Positions 58,270-64,000 of a stretch of 64,000 bases of DNA are shown here, one piece after another (position 1 is the stretch's first letter; every line of letters begins with the position of its first letter). The position numbers were made by a program, and so were the translations under genes. Source of the DNA: Brachynemurus nebulosus. Lineage: Eukaryota; Arthropoda; Insecta; Neuroptera; Myrmeleontidae. The DNA lies in the NCBI GenBank assembly GCA_035578155.1, contig JAPWDM010000006.1:18182305-18246304 (forward strand). The letters are read 5' to 3'. The notes beneath the pieces were generated by a model, which was given only the letters and a program-made list of their open reading frames with translations, searched no databases and was not told the DNA's origin.

Positions 58270-58410
58270 GCTTTGCAGTATAATGTGCCAAATGGGAAGA
58301 AAAATCGAGGTTTAGCACTGGTTCTCTCATATAAGTTGCTTGCCAAACCAGAAGATCTCACGCCAGAAAATATTCGATTGGCGCATATCCTTGGATGGTG
58401 TGTTGAAATG
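58270..58410 (+). CDS. FPPS: FPPS exon 3
   Basis: A TTTTTCAG acceptor precedes 141 bases (47 codons, phase 0 at both ends), then ATG|GTAAAT. It encodes ALQYNVPNGKKNRGLALVLS, then YKLLAKPEDLTPENIRLAHI and LGWCVEM. The GKKNRG triad of Lys-Lys-Asn-Arg-Gly is part of the diphosphate-binding site of FPPS (the family pattern is GGK-x-x-R-G; here the first Gly is replaced by Asn, giving NGKKNRG). LGWCVEM ends just before the helix that carries the first aspartate-rich DDxxD motif. That exon is expected next, but I found no Asp-Asp-x-x-Asp coding stretch up to 64000, so intron 3 exceeds 5.5 kb and the gene continues beyond the window. Confidence 0.95.
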
Positions 58411-59438
58411 GTAAATATTTTTTTGGATTTATCCCCCCAGTATAAGGATATTATTTTAATGGGTCCGAAAATCAAAATTAAAATTTTCAGTATATTCTAA
58501 TATTTTGTGGTCACTACTGAAAACTCTAGGTTAGGAGCACAGATGAGACAGATCAAGCCTACGTATAAAAAAGTGAAATCTTAAAGTTGCAGTAAGTAGC
58601 AATTTACACCACTACTGACTTAGTCTGTTACTGACTGCCGTTGTGTTCACGTCAAAATAAAAATCATGTTTTTTTAATCAACTCGTGAAATTTAAACAGA
58701 AAAAAATATGAAGTGTGTCGTATTTAAGTGTAAAAATTCTATTGAATAAAAAATTTCCCAAAATAAAGGGATATCTTTCTTAAAATAAATAAATTTATTT
58801 TTAATTGTTGACTGGTAGTAACATAGGTCGGCCATGATAGTATATAGTATATGTATACGTACTGCATATATCATCATTTCACCATCAAAATATATTACTA
58901 ACACATTGGTAGATTCGTGTCCATACATGGTGTGTTTTCGTTGCTGTGTGCTGTGTTACGTCACCCATTGATTACAGTGGGCACAGTTTGGTAGACATTC
59001 TAGTTTGATCCCTTGTTTAAGAGGATGTAGGAGAAGAAAATAGGCTTAATACTGTTAGCGTGCCTAAAGGCACGAATGGATTTCTTAAGCGAAAGGTAGC
59101 AAAGAAAACTTGTGGCTTTAGTTTGACCCGAGCCCTAACTCAACTCTCGGCGGAGTTACATAAATTATTATGATTTTCAAAATTTCATAAGTGTAACACC
59201 TAAAAGTAAATAAATAAAAATTTTGATTTGTTCGGGTCAAATAAATAATTAATAGCATTTCTTATATATAATTTGATTATTAATATATTAATTTATCAGA
59301 ATTAAAAGAAAGGAAATGGTAATTATAACAAAAATATTTTGTTACAATTATATTCAAATGACGTAAATTATTATAATATGTATTCAATTAAATATAATTA
59401 CGAACATATAAATAATATTAATAGAATTTATAGAAATA

Positions 59439-60784
59439 CAGTACAATCTCGCCATCGTGCGAATAACTGTGGATATTTAGAAAAAATTCCTTAGTCTGGT
59501 TTATTTTTGAATTTTAATAGCAATACCACGGTGTTAAAAATAAGAAAGTTTTAAAGCGGCATTTCTCAAACTTTTTTTCTGTTGTACGGTCCGGTAAAAT
59601 CTCGGATAATTTTGTACAAAAAGAACTATTGCATCCTGGAATCATTCTCGCCCTTGGTTGGAATAATATTAGGTTGTGTAATATGAAATGTCGTTTTCCG
59701 ACCATTTTGTCGACCATGTAATTCTGATAAATATCGACACTTTCTTAAGCATTACAAAAATGTTTAAAACCGATTCTTTAATTTAAGATAGAATTCTTTA
59801 GAATGGAATCATCGTTAATTGGAACAACATTAGATCATGTAATATGAAATGTCGTTTTCCGACCATTTGATCGACCATCATCTGTCGATGCCGTTTCCTT
59901 TTTTTTAAGCAAAAAAAAAAAATTTTGCTGTATTGTGCTAGACATGTATTATTATGTGCCCTAAATAAAAAAGCTAAATTCCAAAAGTTTCTTTTTTTAC
60001 AGTCAAAAGCTATTTTTGGGCGCAAAATTAGCCCCACCGGTTTCTTTTTTTTTTTTTTTTTTTTAAACAAAAACGGTTATATTGAAAAATATTTAAAGTT
60101 TAAATTACTTTGTCAATTTCACGAAATTAAAATTAAAATTATATTTATACTTAATTTAGTAATAGAAAGTAATTTAAACTTTAAATATTTTTCAATTTTT
60201 AAAATGAAATTTCACAAAGTAAATCTCTCAACAGTGAATTATTTAAAAAAGGTTATCCTGTATTGTGCTAGACTTGTGTTACCATTTGCTGTAAATAAAA
60301 ATACTAAATTCCAAAACATAAAATTTTTATCATCAAAAGCCTTATTTTTGCATAAAGCTAGTCCCGCCATTTTTTTTTTTTTACGGTCTACGTATAATTT
60401 AAATACGAGTAGTCGAACGTTTGGTAACGTTGCTAGGTAATGAACTACTAATTTAAAATTATAAACAAATTCAAATAATTAAATAGAGACAATTATATTG
60501 TCTAGTTTGTTTAATTTATCCGGAGCAGGGGCGTATTTGCCATGGGGCGGACTAGGCGCGCGCCTAGGGCAGAGAATTTTTAGGGGCGGAAAATTTTAGA
60601 GAAAAATTACAATTTTTTTTTTTGTTCGTCACTTATTTTTTGATAGGAAGAAGAAAAAGTTATCCATAAATTTTTTACCGTGCCTGGGGCGACACTTAGG
60701 GTAAATACGTCCGGAGTATATTTACTTCATATTACTTAAGAAATGTTGAAACGTAAAAAATGAACTCTTAGCGAGGTTGTACTG
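59439..60784. mobile_element. TA-flanked element with internal direct repeats
   Basis: TA|CAGTACAATCTCGCCATCGT and the inverse TCTTAGCGAGGTTGTACTG|TA. Inside: direct repeats with TATGAAATGTCGTTTTCCGA then CCATTTTGTCGACCAT (59682 and 59847); a second pair starting GCTGTATTGTGCTAGACATG (59927) and CCTGTATTGTGCTAGACTTG (60258); and an inverted pair TATTTAAAGTTTAAATTACT (60090) / AGTAATTTAAACTTTAAATA (60170). The 171-codon frame across it is only the duplicated unit read twice. Confidence 0.6.
60526..60709. mobile_element. hAT-type MITE with GC-rich palindrome
   Basis: CAGGGGCGTATTTGCCATGG at the left; the right end GGGTAAATACG is its inverse without the last bases. TCCGGAG flanks both sides (60519-60525 and 60710-60716), a 7-bp direct duplication. 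GACTAGGCGCGCGCCTAGGG contains a perfect palindrome and CCTGGGGCGACACTTAGGG lies near the right end. Confidence 0.65.
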
Positions 60785-62054
60785 TACCGTATGCAGTATC
60801 ATTTTACTGTTTTAGATTTTTTTTCTAGTGATTACTGTATTGATCTTTAACCTATATGTGGATATTTTGCTCTATTTTTTTTTTAATAATAGATATTTAT
60901 ATTTGTTTAAAAACGATACCGATTCTTAACACATTTTATCAATTATTTGTTCAGATTAGAAAAAAAAATCTGTTTGTATAATGTATTATAATAAATTTGA
61001 ATTTTTTCGCATCAAAAATAACAATATTTTTGTGATGCTAATTAAGCAAATACATATTTATCTGACAAAAGTTTATCTTGTATGCTCAAAATTAATTCCA
61101 TTGTTATTTTGTTCCATATATTTGTTTAAAAATTCTTGCGTGCATACAAGGTGTTTCAGTGTTTAACATCATCAGAAATGTTCGAGAACTCCGAAAATTT
61201 AAACGAAATTATTGGGTTTTTGAGATTAAAAAAAAAATATTTGAAATTAAATCCGAAATAACAATTAAGTTCTTACTGTTTCGGTTTATTTTGGTTTATT
61301 GGCCTTTAATAGAAGGTCGGTAAAATGGTTCAAATGTGTTTGTAAATCTGCTTCAGCCCTCCCCCCTGACTTCCTGTACAATGTCTTCTTCTTAGTTACA
61401 AAACACCCGTTGCTATTTAAAGAATTTGATGTAACTGACCACTAAGAAACATTTTCCCACAAATTTTGAGAACAGAATATTAAATTAATTTTTGACTAAA
61501 TGTGTAAGTTTAGAAACCTTAGAATCTTAGAAAGACTCAACGTATGAAATTACATCCAGTAGAACTTTTAAAATGTTCTTTCACAATATATTTGGCAGTT
61601 TTCTTTGTGGCCCAAAATAGTCAACCCAAAAACTGTCCAACTTCACTGTCGTATTTTTGTTACTTGGCTGTTCAATTCCTAAACAGTAAATTTTCGTTAA
61701 AAATTCTTCAGTTCAAAAAAAATTTTCCATAGCATTAATTGTTTTCCTTCATGTTATCTTTTCCGAAAAGTGTGGAAAATCAGAAAATTTCCCGACTTTT
61801 CAAAAGTCTAATAGTACCTCGTTTGCATCGAAGCGGTAAGTAATAAGTAGAACGCATAAGTTCTTCAAAGTAACTTACTTTATTTACCGACTACACAGAG
61901 GTGTAACTACAAATTTTGTGTCCTGGATAAAATTTGACTCAAACACCCATCCCTAAAAAATTGAATTTTTCCCGCCAAGCAAAAAAACATTCAAACAAAT
62001 TTTAAATTTCTTTTCTACATGTTAATAACAACGATATAAAAAGTCGGTTCCTAA

Positions 62055-62755
62055 TAAAATAAAATAAAATAAAAAAAATGTTTTTTAAAAAAAGCTTTTA
62101 TTTAAAAATGGGCTAAAAAGAATGAAATAACTACTGAGTGAAGTTTGAAGCAATATGCAACATAATTTATAAAAGCTTGAGGCGTTATCGTTAATTATTT
62201 CTGTTTTGGATATAAGTGTAGCTATTTTACTTTTCAGTACTTACCAAACTTAATTAAACGCCTCAAGCTTTTATAAATTATGTTGCATATTGCTTCAAAC
62301 TTCACTCAAAAGTTATTTTATTTTTTTTAGCCCATTTTTAAATAAAAGCTTTTTCTTAAAAAACATTTTTTTTACTTTATTTTATTTTCTACTCTTTAGT
62401 CTGATTAGAATTAATTTAAAAAAAAAAAATAAAGAAGTAATTTTTTTACCTATATTTTAATCGGTTAATTTACCCTAATAAGACATAACTATGGAAACAA
62501 AAAATTGCAATGTAAAATCAATGGACAATATTTGACAATTCGAAATGTCAAAAAGTTCCATAGGACTAAAAATCAACAATTCTGGTTTGGGGCAATTTAG
62601 GGAAAAACTAATTATACAATATTGCATTGTCATCAAGGTTAGACACGTATGCAAAATTTGAAACCTCTAGCTCAATTAGAACCTGTCTAAATTATGATTC
62701 CAAGATTTGATCTAAACCAACATACTAACATAGCAAGTTAAGTAAAAGCTTTTAA
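62055..62755 (-). mobile_element. Family H element, copy 4 (in FPPS intron 3)
   Basis: Near-identical to 46491-47184: hairpin arms at about 62062-62180 and 62260-62385, unique part with CTAATAAGACATAACTATGG and CACGTATGCAAAATTTGAAA, ending AAGTAAAAGCTTTTAA. The high similarity of copies 3 and 4 suggests recent movement. Confidence 0.84.
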
Positions 62756-63494
62756 TAAAAAGATCAGTTTTCCTTCTTGCACCAATATTTTTACTAGTTT
62801 CATCCCTTTTTCCGTGCACCCTAACGCAGCCGCTCCATCTGCTCCATTGTAGTTACATTTCTGCAACCAGCAAAATTAAATAGCGGACCACGCTATTTAA
62901 TTTTTCCTCTACTTGTGCGTTCTACTTACTATTTACCGTTTCGGTGTGAAGAAGGTATTAACCGGATAAATTTTGGTTGATATACATTTATTACATAATA
63001 TACATAATATTTTACATAATTTCATAGCTGTGTTACAAGAAAAATTATAATTATTATCAAACCAGTTTTTCATTACCAATAATTAAGTAATTATCAGTGG
63101 TTTGAATAGTTTCATGTTTTTCCGTTTAGTTTGGTCATGTGCATGTAGGTAGTAGTACGTAATATTTAAAATACTGTCATTCGTAAGAATATTTCGCGAA
63201 TATTTCACAGCGCAATTTCATAATTTGACATTGAAAATTCAAAATATAGTCAATATTCAGCTGATTTGCACGTGATACGCTAATGTTTATATTATGGTAT
63301 ATTAATTTGATTAAAAAAAAAAAAAAAATTGGTGTATCTATTTTTAAATATTGCGGAAAAAGTTTATAATTTGCGACATTTACATGTTTGAAAAATTGAT
63401 GAATAATATAGTTTATTATTAAGGTCATAAACTCATCGTACCTAGAATTTTTCTATTTAAAACCTTGTTATTTATTATACATTATTACTGTTAA

Positions 63495-63608
63495 AATGTA
63501 CTTTTCGTTATCGAAAATTATCGATAGCGATATTTTCACACGCGGGGCCAAGAATATATTTTTTTAAAGATATTTACAATCGATAATTTTCGATAACGGA
63601 AAGTACAT
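63495..63608. mobile_element. Small TTAA-flanked palindromic MITE
   Basis: TTAA|AATGTACTTTTCGTTATCG and its inverse CGATAACGGAAAGTACATT|TTAA, arms ~32 bp. The left arm ends in TATCGATA. A third copy of the arm, TTTTCGATAACGAAAAGTAT, lies at about 63710-63733. Confidence 0.65.
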
Positions 63609-64000
63609 TTTAATTATCGTAATCTTCTGTCTGAAATATTCACATCTTACTTACGTTAGCCCTTAAAAATTTGCTATGACGTACCGTTTACAAGATATTT
63701 ATGATCAAAAATTTTCGATAACGAAAAGTATACTTTAAATGTTTAAATCAAGTCCTCAGCGTAAGTGTAGAAAATTGTAACTATAGTGGTGAGCCCAGAG
63801 TGTGCCCGACACGGCTTAAGACATGTAGTCAGTCGGTGTCCGTCGCCGAACACACAGTGCATTGTAATACATTGTTAGACATTGTTACTTGAATTGGACA
63901 GGTTGGTCTGTCCCAAAATAGGTGTTTTGTAGTAGTGTGTGTGAATACGCACACAGAAACAAATACCAAACCAACACCATTGCAAACAGTGTGTACCTAC

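Larger units (their letters stand above)
58411..64000 (+). other. FPPS intron 3 (5' part)
   Basis: From the GTAAAT donor to the end of the window. It carries the TA-flanked element at 59439, a nested hAT-type MITE, the family H copy at 62055 and the small TTAA MITE at 63495. The parts between (58411-59437, 60786-62050, 62760-63490) show no conserved exon. The final 240 bp (63760-64000) are GC-richer (GTGAGCCCAGAGTGTGCCCG, GTCGGTGTCCGTCGCCGAAC) and unexplained. Confidence 0.6.

Noticed and set aside
59925..60440. 171-codon frame, the longest in the window
   Set aside because: It reads the same ~130-bp repeat twice (LYCAR... and LYCAR...) separated by a palindrome and poly-T; no domain.
58411..64000. 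Search for the FPPS exon with the first aspartate-rich motif
   Set aside because: No acceptor followed by a Leu-Gln-x-x-Phe ... Asp-Asp-x-x-Asp coding stretch was seen, so none is annotated.

Overview
This is an AT-rich animal nuclear window, most likely from an insect. The best clues are two genes with introns whose exons match well-known animal families. They sit among dense non-autonomous transposable elements typical of arthropods: Helitrons starting TC and ending CTAG, TA- and TTAA-flanked MITEs, hAT derivatives and foldback elements. I cannot name the species. There is no operon structure, and I found no rRNA, tRNA or CRISPR array.

Gene 1 is a minus-strand gene for the prenylated ubiquitin-like protein UBL3 (membrane-anchored ubiquitin-fold family). 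Three coding exons are visible in transcription order: 9947-9839, 9763-9599 and 4241-4177. The last one ends in a Cys-Cys-Ile-Leu prenylation box and a stop. The short exon carrying the start codon was not found; it should lie at higher coordinates. The intron before the last exon is about 5.4 kb and contains a complete Helitron.

Gene 2 is the 5' part of a plus-strand farnesyl diphosphate synthase (FPPS) gene. Exons 58028-58196 and 58270-58410 are clear. A candidate first exon at 50929-51122 encodes a basic, presequence-like N-terminus and joins in the correct phase across a 6.9-kb intron full of repeats. The window ends inside intron 3, before the exon that should carry the first aspartate-rich metal-binding motif. 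The two genes are divergent and separated by about 41 kb of repeats.

Layout: 1-4.1 kb, a foldback MITE, a nested TA pair, a nested TTAA pair and the UBL3 3' flank. 4.2-10 kb, UBL3. 10-50.9 kb, intergenic repeat land, often nested: a TIR element rich in GATGC; tandem-arm family D; TTAA MITEs; an 882-bp composite TA element (family E); a Helitron with two insertions; a 1.9-kb foldback element (family F) holding two other elements; a hAT derivative with a perfect 8-bp target duplication and a relic of its transposase; a second hAT element that split a tandem array and later received a foldback hairpin; and several long (TA)n tracts. 50.9-64 kb, FPPS exons 1-3 with more MITEs in the introns.

Most remaining short open reading frames lie in repeats, microsatellites or low-complexity AT-rich sequence and are not treated as genes. 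All coordinates and joins were worked out by eye, so repeat boundaries may be off by several bases.
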